Source: Periplaneta americana
Lineage: Eukaryota > Arthropoda > Insecta > Blattodea > Blattidae
Reading direction: 5' to 3'
Length of the DNA: 64,000 nucleotides
NCBI RefSeq assembly: GCF_040183065.1
Contig: NC_091120.1
Span: forward strand, 71,884,708-71,948,707
Shown: positions 55,201 through 64,000 of the stretch, piece by piece
Layout of the letters: each line of letters starts with the position of its first letter
Position numbering within the stretch: the stretch's first letter is position 1
Position numbers and translations under genes: made by a program
Notes under the pieces: generated by a model
Databases searched by the model: none
The model's input: only the letters and a program-made list of their open reading frames with translations
Told to the model about the DNA's origin: nothing

Positions 55201-58200
55201 CATTCAAATGCAGAATCTGAAAGGATTTTCTCGATAGTAAGTGATGTCAAAAGGAAAACGAGAAATACAATGGGAGATGATTGAGTCGTTGTTATACGCT
55301 CTGCCTCCCAAGCAAACTAATTGAACTGCAATTCCTTTGAAGTCAGCAACGTCCATTTTTATCTCCATCATTGGGATACATTATGCTATTGTAGTTAAAC
55401 ATTTTATTATAGCCTAATAAATTATTAATTATAGCTCATACTGTAGGTTGTGGAGAAATTTGTGTTCGTGTGGGAAATTTTATACTTTTATATGGGAATA
55501 CCATAATATATAGTCTGGAGAGCTGTTAATTTAAGGTATGATTTTGACTACTTATGTATAGGATTGTTTATTTTAAGCAATTTTTTCAGCATTTAGGTCA
55601 TTTTCTAAAACATTTTGGATCATTTTATAGGTCATTTTTAGTTTTTTTTTTAGATCATCAAAATCTGTGTCCTAATATCGACAAAATGATTTCGGATATG
55701 CTGTCTGTCTTTCTGTTTGTGTACAACGATTTTTCCTAAAGTATCAGATGAATTTTATTTATATTCAGTCCATATGAGTCAATTTATCCGGGAATGTTGT
55801 CAATATAATATTTTAGTAAAAATAATTTTACCCCATAGTCTTTATTTGAGATCAATAAAAAAATGTCGATTTTAAGATCAGGATTAGTCCATGAAATCCC
55901 TAAGGGCAAGATCCTCCTGAACTTATCAAGGTAACTACAGTATTTTGGCAGTTCCGACTAACCACTTCTGGAAAGATCCTCGTGCTTGTCTCAGTGCTCC
56001 CTTTAGTTCACTTCTCCCGTCCTCTCCATCCTTTGTCTTTGGTGACCAGTTAGTAGCAAAATTGACACTTGAGTCATCAGCCCATCGTCTCCTCTGTCGT
56101 CCTACTCTCCTGTAGTCTGATCTTGAGTCCAGAGTTGTTGTTTTCTGTATCCATCGGTTGTAGTCCATTTTCAAAATATGGCCTATACTTAGATTTGCGG
56201 CATCTTTGACACTTGTATCTTCCTAACCTCTTCATTTCGAATTCTGTCATTCAAACTGATGCCTAGAATCTTCCTCTTCATTTTCCTCTGGCACGTCTCT
56301 AACATTTTTCTTTCTCTACTTGTTAGAGACGAAGTTCCGTACAGCAAGCTGGGAAGGATACAGCTATTCATTACTTCCCTTTTTAATTTTCATGCTGAAC
56401 GCCCTATTTGTGAGGAAGAATTTGAGGCTCCAAAATGTTGACCAAGCAGTCGAAAAGCGTTCTTGGACTTCTTTGTGTGCAGGATTGTTGAATGACTTAA
56501 ATTGGCCATGATAAACTCTACATCAAATGCAACTATTTGCTTTCCTATTTACTGTAATCCATAAAATAAACTTACAAGTGAAATTATACAGAGTGTTAAA
56601 AAGTATCCAACATTTTAGGAGGTGATGGTATGCATCAAAACAAGAAAATGCCTAATAAACATGGATCCTACAACACATACTTTCTGAGATCTGAACACTT
56701 GTTCATAGGTGCTCAATGTGATGTCCATTCATGGCAATGCATTCCTCTACTCTTCGGTGTAAGGAATCACGCACTCTTTGAAATTTGTTTTAATACGTTA
56801 ATAAGAAAGTCCTGATAACGATCCCCATTTAATCTCTTGGTCACCCCTATTAATCTGTCAACCCTATTAATCTATCACCAAGAACGTTGCCCGTAAGTTG
56901 ATTGAGAATCGGTGTTGATGCATTATTTTTTAAACTGCAAGAGGATTTTATCAGCCCACACATGCTGATTACGAAAATTCACAACACCATCTCTGCTGAA
57001 TCCCGCTGATATCCGCAACCAGACTTTTGTTTTCAGTATTCCTTCCGACGTATCATTATTCCATGCCAGGGGTGTCAACTACGGTATGATTATATGGTAT
57101 CCTGCTGTATTGTAGAGCAGAGAAATGCATTGCCATGAATAGACGTCACATTATACACCTCCTATGAACAAGTATTCAGATCTCAGAAAGTATGTGTTGT
57201 AGGACCTATGTTTATTAGACATTATTTTCTTGTTTTGATGCATATTGGATACATTTTTTCTTAACACTCTGTATATTTCATTTCAGAGGAACAGTTATTT
57301 CCTGAGATAAATTAATTATTATTTACGTAATTATTTTTGTTATTCATTCTTGATTTACACCCCTTTGACATCATGAAACTTGTAGTAAGATCTTGCGCGT
57401 TCTGCCAATCTCTTCTTCTTTGGTGTCTTGGTGAGGGACTTTGTGGGTAGCGGTGGGGATATGATTGCATGTAGTATTGTTGTGTCGAAAAGGATTTGCT
57501 TTCTGAAATTCAGTTGAGTGTTGAAGATGTGTTGTGCTTGTGAGTACGTTGATATATTTCGTACTGTTCTAGTAGGCCTAGCCTATGTTTAGTTTTTGCT
57601 TTTCGGTTCGATGTGTAGAATTTCCATATTTTTCCATATATTGCTGTAGTTGTGGTTGAAGTAGGTGATGTGTTCTGCATAGGTGGATGTATTATTTAAT
57701 TTGATTATGGCTGTGATGTGTTCGTTGTATCGTATTTGAAAAGATCTTCCAGTTTGTCAGATGCAGAAGTCGTAATTTATTGAAGTGTCACAACTCGAAA
57801 CAGCAGTTTGATGTGCGGGTATTGTGCAGGGCTGCTGTGGACGTTCCTCGGGGTCATGGGTCTGCACATTGTGATGAGCTTGCTGCTCCTCCTGGGCGCA
57901 GTGAAGGTGAGTCTCTCTCCCTGCACCTGTACCCTTGTTACTCTGCTAAATCACTATAAAGCGCGCTGTTTTACGCAGGAGGTGCCCGTCATTTTGTGTC
58001 TCTGGCTCGCGGCCAACGTCGTCTTTCTGGTGGTCGTCGTGTCGGGAATGACGGTTCGAATCTTTCTCAATCCCAAAAGATTCCTGTCGTCCATTGGGAA
58101 ACGGATTTTCAGCGTCGGTAAGTACACTCTCTTACGTGGTTTATTGAAGACAGATTTTTGTTTCAGTGTTATGCTACTGTTTCATGAAAGATGATCAGTA

Positions 58201-60774
58201 CAATAGGGCAGGAATAAAAGGAATATGGTACAGTATGTCTGGTTCACGGATAATTCGCTTCTTCTTCTTCTTCTTCTTCTTCTTCTTCTTCTCATTCTCC
58301 TCCTTCTTCTTCTCATTCTTTCCATCTTTGTCGTTTCCTTTTCGATTTTCGTATCTTCTATTTGTCTTTGTAGTACACTTTAACACTTATTATAAACATA
58401 TAAAACTTTCTTAAAAATTAAAACTTCAAAAGTGTCACAAATATTTTAAAAAAGGTAATATACCTTATTGACAGGAGTTGCCGTTTCGACACCGAAGTAG
58501 TGTCACCATCAATACCGTCTGTCAATAAGGTATAGCCTATTACCTTTATTAAAAAAAATATTTAACACTTTTGAAGTTTTAATTTTAAAGAAAGTTTTAT
58601 ATTCTTTTCTTCTTTTTGTCGTTTTCCTATCCTTCTTTGTTTTTCTTCTCCTTCATTAATCGCTTTTGCCCCTTCCTGTTATTTCTCATAGTATTATCAC
58701 AGTCTAATATATATAGTCACGAAGGTCAATATGTAATAAATATGCATCCATAGATAGTTGCTAACCACTAGGATCGCTACAATCACCTCATTACAGACAA
58801 TGCGAAATAGTACCTGCACAGTCTATTGTTCCTAGCAACCTCAACAACTCAAGCTTCGTGACTGTATATGCTAGACTGTGGTATTATAATCTATCTCTTT
58901 CGCCTTCGTCCTTTTCTTTTTTCGTCCTATGTCTCGTCCTTATCTCCTCCTCTTCATCGTTATATTTTCCTCATTTTCCAATCTCCATCTTCACTTTGTC
59001 TTCCCCTTCATCATAGTTTTCTTAATGTTGTTAGTATCCTTATTCATCGCCTGTTCCTTTTTCACAGTCTAATTTTTTATTTACTCTCTCCTCATCCTCC
59101 TTTGTCTTCTATTTATCGTCTTTTTTTCTTCACTCCTTTGTCGTTCTCTCTTTCGTCTTCCATTGTTTGTCTCTTTTTTCTTCCCGTCTTTGCCGTCTTC
59201 TCGTTTTCTTCTCTTCTTTATTGCCTTCTCCTTTTTCTTCTCTTTTTTGTCGTCTTTTCTGTATTCTTCTATTTTATCGTATTATCTTCTAATTCTCTTC
59301 TTCCTCGTCTTTTCCTTAATATTCTTCTCTTCTTTGTGGTCTTCTCCATTTTCTTCTCTTCTTCGTCATCCTCTCCTTTTTTCTCTTCTATTTCTTCCGC
59401 TCCTTTTCTTCCTCTTCTATGTCGTCAACTCTCTTTTCTTTTCTTCTTTGTCGTCCTCTCCTTTTCTTTCTCTTCTATGTCGTCCACTCCTTTTCTTCCT
59501 CTTCTATGTTGTCAACTCCTTTTCTTCCTCTTCTATGTTGTCAACTCTTTTTTTCTTTTTTATTTGTCGTCCTCTCCTTTTCTTTCTCTTCTATGTCGTC
59601 CGCTTCTTTTCTTCCTCTTCCATGTCGTCAATTCTTTTTTTATTTTCTTCTTCGTAGTCCTCCCCTTTTCTTTCTCTTCTATATCGTCCGCTCCTTTTCT
59701 TCCTCTTCTATGTCGTCAACTTTTTCTTTTTTTCTTTGTCCTCCCCTTTTCTTTCTCTTCTCTGTCGTCCGCTCCTTTTCTTACTCTTCTATGTCGTCAA
59801 CTCTTTTCCTTTTCTTCTTTGTCGTCCGCTCCTTTTCTTCCTCTTCTTCTACTTCTTCTTCTTCTTCTACGTCGCCAACTCTTTTTCTTTTCTTCTTTGT
59901 CGTCTTCTCTTTTTCTTCTTCTTTATCGTCTTCTCCGTTTCTTCTCTTCTTTGTCGTCTTTTCCGTTTCTTCTCTTCTTTGTCGTCTTTTCTTTGCCTTT
60001 TTTCTACGTATTTCTCTTTTCTTATTCTTATTCTCTTTTATTTCCGTCTTCTCTTTTCATGTTATTGTCTTCCCCTCTCCATCGTTTCATCTTTTTTTTT
60101 TACTCTTCGTTGTTTCTCTTTTTCTTCTTTTCATGCTTCTTCTTTTTCCTTCTCACCTTTACCAAATACTTCTCTTTCTCTTCTTCATCTCTTTCACCTT
60201 CTCTTCTTTCTTGTCTGCTCTTCCTTCTCCTTTTCGTCATCGTCCTCTTCTCTTTCGTTTGTCTTTTCATACTATATTTTCTTCTCTTCTTTGCCAACTT
60301 CTATTTCTTCTTGTTTTCTTTGTATTCTCTTCTTCGCCCTACGTCCGCTCTATGAATTTGGAATAAGCTCAACATTCCCAAGGACAGTTTCTGGCCATGT
60401 TTGCAAAATAGTATTTTGAGGCAACGTGCAACAAACTAGAGATATTCGTCTATTCCGCAGGAACTGAGATGTAGGCTACTTCTACTTGTCTGTGTCAAAT
60501 GAGCTATCACGTCGTTTGTCACTTTGACATAAGATGTATTAATAACTTTCACATGTTTCCATACAAATTAAATTTGTACAAAATTACGTACTTGCATTGC
60601 GAATGAAAATAAATTTAGACATACTTATTAAAGTTAAATTCCAAGACAGCTGACAGCGGCCAGACAGACTTTAACAGTGTGGTCGTGTTGACAGTGCTTG
60701 GAGTCTACTTCCTGGTGGTGGTCAAGAGTTTCCATAGGGAACTCAGAGAACGACGCGAAGCAGAGCCTGTGTGA
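49136..60774 (+). CDS. Small four-TM membrane protein (insect LAPTM/DUF4728-like), 5 exons, complete
   Basis: Joins 49136-49207, 54259-54367, 57830-57906, 57979-58117 and 60650-60774: 522 nt, 173 residues, all phases consistent. The start is the ATG giving MRVNSCCCCFSLKMG, two bases after a splice acceptor (tgtatttcag), so a non-coding 5' exon probably lies upstream. Four hydrophobic segments are seen: TM1 across exons 1/2 (MIIAMYYAVVSTYLLISSA), TM2 in exon 3 (LLWTFLGVMGL..SLLLLLGAV), TM3 in exon 4 (VILCLWLAANVVFLVVVVSG), TM4 in exon 5 (VVVLTVLGVYFLVVV). A sequon NET lies in the loop between TM1 and TM2. A Cys-rich start plus an FSL..G motif before TM1 is common in a family of uncharacterised insect four-TM proteins; that family name is from memory. 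Function unknown. Confidence 0.82.
49359..49539. mobile_element. ACAGTCTA-type TIR element, copy 1
   Basis: Perfect 9-bp target duplication GATAAAACC (49350-49358, 49540-49548). TIRs ~30 bp starting ACAGTCTARTATATACAG and containing CACGAAGCT. Lies in intron 1 of the four-TM gene. Confidence 0.9.
49695..50215 (+). mobile_element. tRNA-derived SINE family 3, split by a family 1 SINE
   Basis: Head GGGGCGCGCGGTAGCGTCGC, B box GGGTTCGAATCCC, then CTCCAACAGAAATAAGTACG and AAGGCGGCGGGCACGTAGG. Interrupted at 49927 and resumed at 50163 (GGAGGGAGCCTTAATCTCTC). Confidence 0.75.
49928..50152 (-). mobile_element. Family 1 SINE nested in SINE family 3
   Basis: Antisense copy, head at the right end (complement CACCTGTGGAGTAACGATTA), with a perfect 10-bp target duplication CGATTGTAAA (49918-49927, 50153-50162). 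Confidence 0.9.
50519..50754 (+). mobile_element. tRNA-derived SINE family 1, diverged
   Basis: GTCCATCGCTCTAGAGTAAC head, GGGTTCAAATCTGG B-box region, GGACAAGTTACCTGGTTGAG, and the 3' end GCATCGTAAAATAATCCAAT. Intron 1 of the four-TM gene. Confidence 0.7.
50925..51212. mobile_element. ACAGTCTA-type TIR element, copy 2, with insertion
   Basis: Perfect 9-bp target duplication GCTTGTACC (50916-50924, 51213-51221). Same TIRs as copy 1. A LINE tail (51019-51135) is inserted in the middle. Confidence 0.9.
51019..51135 (+). mobile_element. LINE 3' tail inserted into the TIR element
   Basis: GTGGAAGAGAAGGCCTGATA then CACCAGAATAAATAAATAAA and further AATA-like units. A short target repeat AATG flanks it. 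Only the last ~45 bp of a LINE 3' end plus tail. Confidence 0.7.
51806..51957. mobile_element. Foldback MITE (CTTAATYAGTGGGC ends)
   Basis: Arms share AGTGGGC, then CTTTGACAATTTGTAAAAC, inverted. Its right end touches the target duplication of the next element. Confidence 0.8.
51966..52143. mobile_element. ACAGTCTA-type TIR element, copy 3
   Basis: Target duplication GATATTTCC (51957-51965) and GATATTTCT (52144-52152), one mismatch. Same body as copy 1, slightly diverged at both tips. Confidence 0.85.
52153..53394. other. Intron 1 of the four-TM gene, nothing recognised
   Basis: AT-rich with a GC-richer patch at 53010-53100. No exon or element recognised. Confidence 0.35.
53395..53650. mobile_element. 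Foldback element (GTCGGAGCTAAAAGGAAC)
   Basis: Inverted copies of CGGTCGGAGCTAAAAGGAAC-like sequence with following TAAGTCA at 53410-53445 and 53606-53642, around a ~160-bp middle. Confidence 0.7.
53803..54031. mobile_element. TA-target MITE (CAGTCC..ATTTCACGAGA)
   Basis: Ends CAGTCCGCATTTCACGAGA and (complement) CTGTCCAAATTTCACGAGA, flanked by TA. A wider inverted pair CTCCTGAGTCCTGAG (~53662) and CTCAAGACTCAGGAG (~54108) brackets it, so it may be nested in a second element. Confidence 0.7.
54259..54367 (+). CDS. Four-TM protein exon 2
   Basis: Acceptor gtcttgcag before 54259, donor gtaatt at 54368; phase 0 in, phase 1 out. Encodes VVSTYLLISSAIDLHDIL, the second half of TM1, then a polar loop with the NET glycosylation sequon. 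Confidence 0.8.
54639..54850. repeat. Tandem duplication, 2 x 106 bp
   Basis: Units 54639-54744 and 54745-54850 differ at only a few bases. Lies in intron 2 of the four-TM gene. Confidence 0.92.
55150..55281 (+). pseudogene. hAT transposase C-terminal (dimerisation) remnant
   Basis: Reads FPNIGKLVKLVLTLPHSNAE then SERIFSIVSDVKRKTRNTMG and a stop. LPHSNAE.ERIFS...K.K.RN is the conserved hAT dimerisation motif. Flanked by AT-rich sequence with repeated GGTCATTTT words (54998-55110, 55600-55640). Confidence 0.75.
55925..56440 (-). mobile_element. LINE fragment, RT C-terminus (third family)
   Basis: Read from 56440: CILPSLLYGTSSLTSRERKM, ETCQRKMKRKILGISLNDRI, RNEEVRKI, then across stops MDYNRWIQKTT, VGRQRRRWADDS and a WSPKTKDGE end. 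A clear RRRWADD-type LINE tail, with several stops. Intron 2 of the four-TM gene. Confidence 0.72.
56589..57271. mobile_element. Long-TIR element (CAGAGTGTTAA ends), 683 bp
   Basis: Arms of ~150 bp are inverted copies (shared GCATCAAAACAAGAAAAT, CCTACAACACATACTTTCTG, AGATCTGAA, CATGGCAATGCATT). Flanked by TATA on both sides. Common insect foldback type. Confidence 0.82.
57830..57906 (+). CDS. Four-TM protein exon 3 (TM2)
   Basis: Acceptor attgtgcag before 57830, donor gtgagt at 57907; phase 1 in, phase 0 out. Encodes GLLWTFLGVMGLHIVMSLLL and the end of TM2. GC content is higher than in the flanking introns. Confidence 0.82.
57907..57978 (+). other. 72-nt intron 3 of the four-TM gene
   Basis: GTGAGT start and TTTTACGCAG end. 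The length is a multiple of three and there is no stop in frame, so a retained form would add 24 residues between TM2 and TM3. Confidence 0.75.
57979..58117 (+). CDS. Four-TM protein exon 4 (TM3)
   Basis: Acceptor ttttacgcag before 57979, donor gtaagt at 58118; phase 0 in, phase 1 out. Encodes EVPVILCLWLAANVVFLV, then a basic stretch RIFLNPKRFLSSIGKRIF, a likely amphipathic or cytosolic loop. The intron before it is only 72 nt. Confidence 0.82.
58257..58330. repeat. (TTC)n microsatellite
   Basis: TTC run broken by TCC and TCA units, in intron 4 of the four-TM gene. Confidence 0.9.
58400..58601. mobile_element. Foldback element with ~80-bp arms
   Basis: Left arm ATAAAACTTTCTTAAAAATT to CCTTATTGACAG, right arm inverted; spacer ~45 bp around GCCGTTTCGACACCGAAGTA. 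Confidence 0.8.
58699..58879. mobile_element. ACAGTCTA-type TIR element, copy 4
   Basis: Flanks AGTATTATC (58690-58698) and GGTATTATA (58880-58888), seven of nine equal. 181 bp, same length as copy 1. Confidence 0.85.
58886..60345. repeat. 1.4-kb polypyrimidine (CT) tract with ~33-bp units
   Basis: The + strand is almost only C and T, with repeated units of the type TTTTCTTCCTCTTCTATGTC / GTC(A/C)(A/G)CTCC between ~59330 and ~59990. It fills most of intron 4 of the four-TM gene. It produces long stop-free frames in all three + frames, rich in Phe, Ser and Leu. Confidence 0.93.
60650..60774 (+). CDS. Four-TM protein exon 5 (TM4 and stop)
   Basis: The frame VVVLTVLGVYFLVVVKSFHR and a charged tail LRERREAEPV ends at tga 60772-60774. 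The preferred acceptor is ccaagacag before 60650; a second acceptor in the same phase lies before 60668 and would drop six residues. The polypyrimidine stretch before either is weak, so the exact start is uncertain. Confidence 0.75.
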
Positions 60775-61069
60775 GGAGAAACAGCCGACAGACACTTCTC
60801 GAAAGTACCTGATCTCAGAGCGGAAGACGAAGTTCGAGAGCATAGTGGTTGGTGCATGTCGGAGTATCTGATATAATTGTGCGGGTTACGTGACGAAGAA
60901 GCAATAATCTATTGGCTTTTAAAGACGTGTACGAGATAAAGACAACACCTTCCACAGTAGAATGATGTCTTACTGAGTTGTAGTAAGCAGATGTTGTTGA
61001 TTCTGTTTGATGGCAACACGGTATTATTCTCTTCTGTAGTGTACTGTCTTCCGAGTTCGCACTACAATA

Positions 61070-62461
61070 GGGTTGCCAGATTTTTAAATTCTTGGGAGGG
61101 GGGCACTTGTAATCGAACTGTCTTTGCTGGGGAACGCTGTTTTTAACCATGAATCTCAACATAAAATAATAATAAATATAATTTTAAAATAATAAACAAT
61201 TAATTTTTATTACACTAATACAGAAGTATGGCAGAACACACTATATTTATGTTTCAATTTAAATTACGTATATTTAAGTAATTCAATAATACTTCCGATC
61301 GAGGTTCTGGCTGATACAGCTGGTGCCAGCGTTTTTGGCGTGTGTCCTAGATATATAGTGCCATGTTTGTGAGCATGTTGCTAGTGCATCTGAGAATTGT
61401 GCCACTTCCTATACACATCACATCAGCCATTTGCCAAACACAGCTATCAGACTGACTGCGGCAAATGTAAAACACTCGCACTTACTTATTTCACACGCCA
61501 AAAACGGTGACGCGGACTGTACATGTACTATCAGACAGTACATTCTCACGTATGATATGTGTCAGAGGAAGAACAATTGTTGCATACATCTCAAGTCTGA
61601 TTAGTGAACTATGTTGTTACTAGACAGCGATGTATGCAATGGAGGGGTAAAGGAACTGACCACTCTACCCTTAGCTGCCTCATGAGTGACGCCCCCTATT
61701 TGTATCACTTATGAAATTTCAACCAATCTTCGGACTGCTGACTAAACATATATAACTATATATACACACAGTTCAATAAAAGTATAGTTCTTCATGAAAT
61801 CAAGCAGCACTTTTTAGTTAAGATATTTAATGCTCGTTCGATTATTTTCTAAAAGTATTTACAATTTTCAACATTTGATTATTTTTTTAACTAACGACAA
61901 CACAGAAATTCCCTTTCGCAAGCAGTTCATTTCTTCTTTTGTTCTTAAATGCTGATAAGGATAAAAGTTCTTTCTAATGCTGTGTTGAAATAGGAAATAC
62001 AAACATTTGACGTAATTTATAGAATTATGGTGAAGAGTTCTTCGTAAAAGCGGAATCCATAATCTATAAGCATTATTACAAAATTACCACAGTTATTTTA
62101 ATTATAGAAATGCGGGTAATATATTTTTAAACTAAAATACACATATTTCACTAATAATTTAAAATAATGAAATAATTTCTGAGAAATTATACAAAAAATA
62201 AGTTTACAATATGTTAAAAAAAAATAGGGATAATTTATATGTTTATTATCTCTAAAGTGAAACAAGTTTTCTAACTAAACTAAACATTCTAAACAATCTA
62301 TTAACTTCGTCCTTAAACGTGCTCAAGCCTTAATAATGTTAGTTATAATTAATCAAGATCGAGGGCGGATTATTTAGTCTCTCGCCATCATTTAGAATGA
62401 AGAGCGGGAGACTAAATGAAAAGCGAGAGACGTTCCACCAAATCAGAACGTCTGGCAACCC
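61070..62461. mobile_element. TA-target TIR element (GGGTTGCCAGA ends), 1.39 kb
   Basis: GGGTTGCCAGA at the left and its complement at the right, flanked by TA (61068-61069, 62462-62463). AT-rich interior. A hairpin CGTTTTTGGCGTGTG / CACACGCCAAAAACG lies at 61330-61510. No transposase. Confidence 0.75.
61171..61176 (+). promoter_or_regulatory. Candidate poly(A) signal AATAAA for the four-TM gene
   Basis: First canonical AATAAA seen after the stop at 60774. It lies ~100 nt inside the TIR element that begins at 61070, so if used the transcript ends in transposon sequence. Confidence 0.4.
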
Positions 62462-62463
62462 TA

Positions 62464-63197
62464 AATGAAATAAACACAGCCAGTTTCACCACCGTTCGTT
62501 AGATTCCGCTAGACAAATGTCAAATCAACACGTATTAGTGTCCTAACGTCCCTTACAATTGAACTGTTCAATACAATCACTCAATATACTTGTATATTGG
62601 GCTTGTGCTCGAGATTTTGAAAATATATATATATAGAAATGAAAAATACTACAGAATATTACAAAAAAAAAAAAGAAAAAAGAAAGAAACAGAAGAGGTA
62701 CTATTTCAAACCGTCATCATCGAGATCGTCATCTTCATCCAAAAACTCACATTCTACATGGATTAGTTCAGTTATATTTTTTCGACTTCAGATTTGGTAA
62801 TTAGTTAATACTACACTTTCTTTATCTTCATAATTTCTTTATATTATCTTGTAGAAATGAAATTATATTGGTTGTATGTTCAATTTAATTCGCTGAACAT
62901 GTTCCAGCCGTCTAAAATCAACGGTTGTTGAATTTTTACTTCCCTTTTGTTACAGAGGAGAGGCTGAACGCTAACACTGTTGCCTCTAGTGGATTTATTG
63001 TGCCTTACCTCTCCTTTCGAAGGAATTATGTTGAAGTCCAAAACGGTCACGCTCTTGTAGATATCACTCAGTTATGAGGTACCATGTATCGATCCAGCTT
63101 GCACATATTTACGGTTCTGATGGAGTCTTACTACCCTCCATCCCTCGAAAGCATATTACATCTCATAGTGATGCCATATGTACGCCAGCAAGATTAT
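62464..63197. other. Intergenic, nothing recognised
   Basis: AT-rich, with a short GA-rich run at 62663-62696. No gene seen. Confidence 0.35.
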
Positions 63198-63620
63198 TGC
63201 AGGGTGATTCGTTTGAAAAGACATAGAACAAAAATGCTGTAGCATGAGAACTGTTGCTATTTATTTTTCAGTAATCTGTAAATACATTCTAGAAGGATGG
63301 AAGATTTGCCCACATAGATCTCAACGTGCCAAGTGCCACCCTCGCGTACACAACACAATTCATATTGTGAGACCTATTTCTTCCATGTGTGATGTAACAT
63401 CTCAGGGACAGTTTCTTCAAAAACTAAGACGATCTTTGCTTTGGGATCATGTGTATCCCTGGATCGTTGTGCATAGACATCATTTTCCACAAATCCTCAA
63501 ACAAAAAAAGAGCGGGTGACGGCAGGTCTGGAGAATTTGGTTGCCATCTAATTGGTCACCAATACCTTACCAGCTGATATCTAATTTTATTCATGAACTT
63601 CATTTCCTCAATGAAGTCAT
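63198..63620 (-). mobile_element. DDE transposon remnant (WxPxSPDLxP type)
   Basis: The left end CAGGGTGATTCGTTTGAAAAG is a typical terminal sequence. The complement read across frames gives WQPNSPDLPS, LFEDLWKMMS, then ETVPEMLHHTWK, matching W(P)RSPDL.P.DFFLWG and VP.ML.R.W motifs of mariner-like insect elements. Stops and shifts throughout. Confidence 0.5.
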
Positions 63621-63827
63621 GTGCCCATGCTGTTTTCCTGTGGCAGATGTAAGAAAAACGAATGTTACCCGTTTCTGGAAATCCACATCGCGTAATGCCT
63701 AAACACGTTGTAAGTGTTAGAGGTAAAGTTTCAGAGCTATAGGCTATCTGCGAACAGTCGTCTAAGATTTTTCTTGGGACTTTATATCATACCAGCGCAA
63801 ACAACAGCGTCGGTTTTCAAAACACGC

Positions 63828-64000
63828 CAACGGCCACCAGTATATGGAATGTTAAAAGATCCTCTTTCTTCAGACGTTCGGTACAATAACCTTATCGATT
63901 TGTAATTCGGAGCTCTCCGAACAAATAATCAAGCTTAAAATGATATTGAACGTGCCAATGGCCACCAGTATGTGGAATGTTAAAAGATCCTCTTTCTTCA
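63828..64000. repeat. 127-bp tandem repeat running off the window end
   Basis: CCAACGGCCACCAGTATATG onward (from 63828) recurs as CCAATGGCCACCAGTATGTG (from 63954), both followed by GAATGTTAAAAGATCCTCTT. At least two units, the second cut by the window end. Confidence 0.8.

Noticed and set aside
57808-58194. Single 128-codon frame as one exon
   Set aside because: It covers exons 3 and 4 plus the 72-nt intron; good GT..AG borders and membrane topology favour splicing, though retention is noted as possible.
58868-60355. 495-codon open frame rich in Phe, Ser and Leu
   Set aside because: It comes from a polypyrimidine tract that is stop-free in all three + frames; there is no domain, and it lies in an intron.

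Overview
The window reads as nuclear DNA of an insect: AT-rich, long introns with GT..AG junctions, and dense layers of non-LTR retrotransposon, tRNA-SINE, hAT, TA-target and foldback elements. Several repeat families look like ones I remember from cockroaches (Blattodea, Periplaneta-like). That placement is from memory and was not checked. There are no prokaryotic features, rRNA genes or CRISPR arrays.

Two protein-coding genes can be supported, both on the + strand. The first (3554-23235) is the 3' two thirds of a type-B carboxylesterase (alpha/beta hydrolase): seven coding exons whose splice phases agree throughout, carrying the nucleophile Ser, acid Glu and His of the triad, and a stop at 23233-23235. 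The exons for the N-terminus (signal peptide, oxyanion-hole loop) lie upstream of the window. The second (49136-60774) is a complete five-exon gene for a ~173-residue protein with four membrane helices and a Cys-rich N-terminus, of the small insect four-TM (LAPTM/DUF4728-like) kind.

Almost everything else is mobile or repetitive DNA. Esterase introns (3740-23024) hold LINE, SINE and hAT pieces, a LINE copy nested with a SINE, a possible solo LTR and TA-target elements; a LINE tail sits against the exon 6 splice donor. 23289-28062 is a run of hAT/TA-target elements and one unusually long SINE. 29985-32550 holds (GTAT)n arrays split by LINE copies. 38461-42554 is a 4.1-kb hAT element with a perfect 8-bp target duplication and a gutted BED-type transposase. 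44.5-48.7 kb is a LINE graveyard. 49.3-58.9 kb, around the four-TM gene, has four copies of one ~180-bp TIR element with 9-bp target duplications. A 1.4-kb polypyrimidine block fills most of that gene's last intron.

The two genes show no sign of working together; they are neighbours separated by ~26 kb of repeats. In both, the first clear AATAAA signal after the stop codon lies inside a transposable element, so their 3' ends may be transposon-supplied. Exon borders come from reading frames, splice consensus and family resemblance; TE borders come from inverted repeats and target duplications seen by eye.
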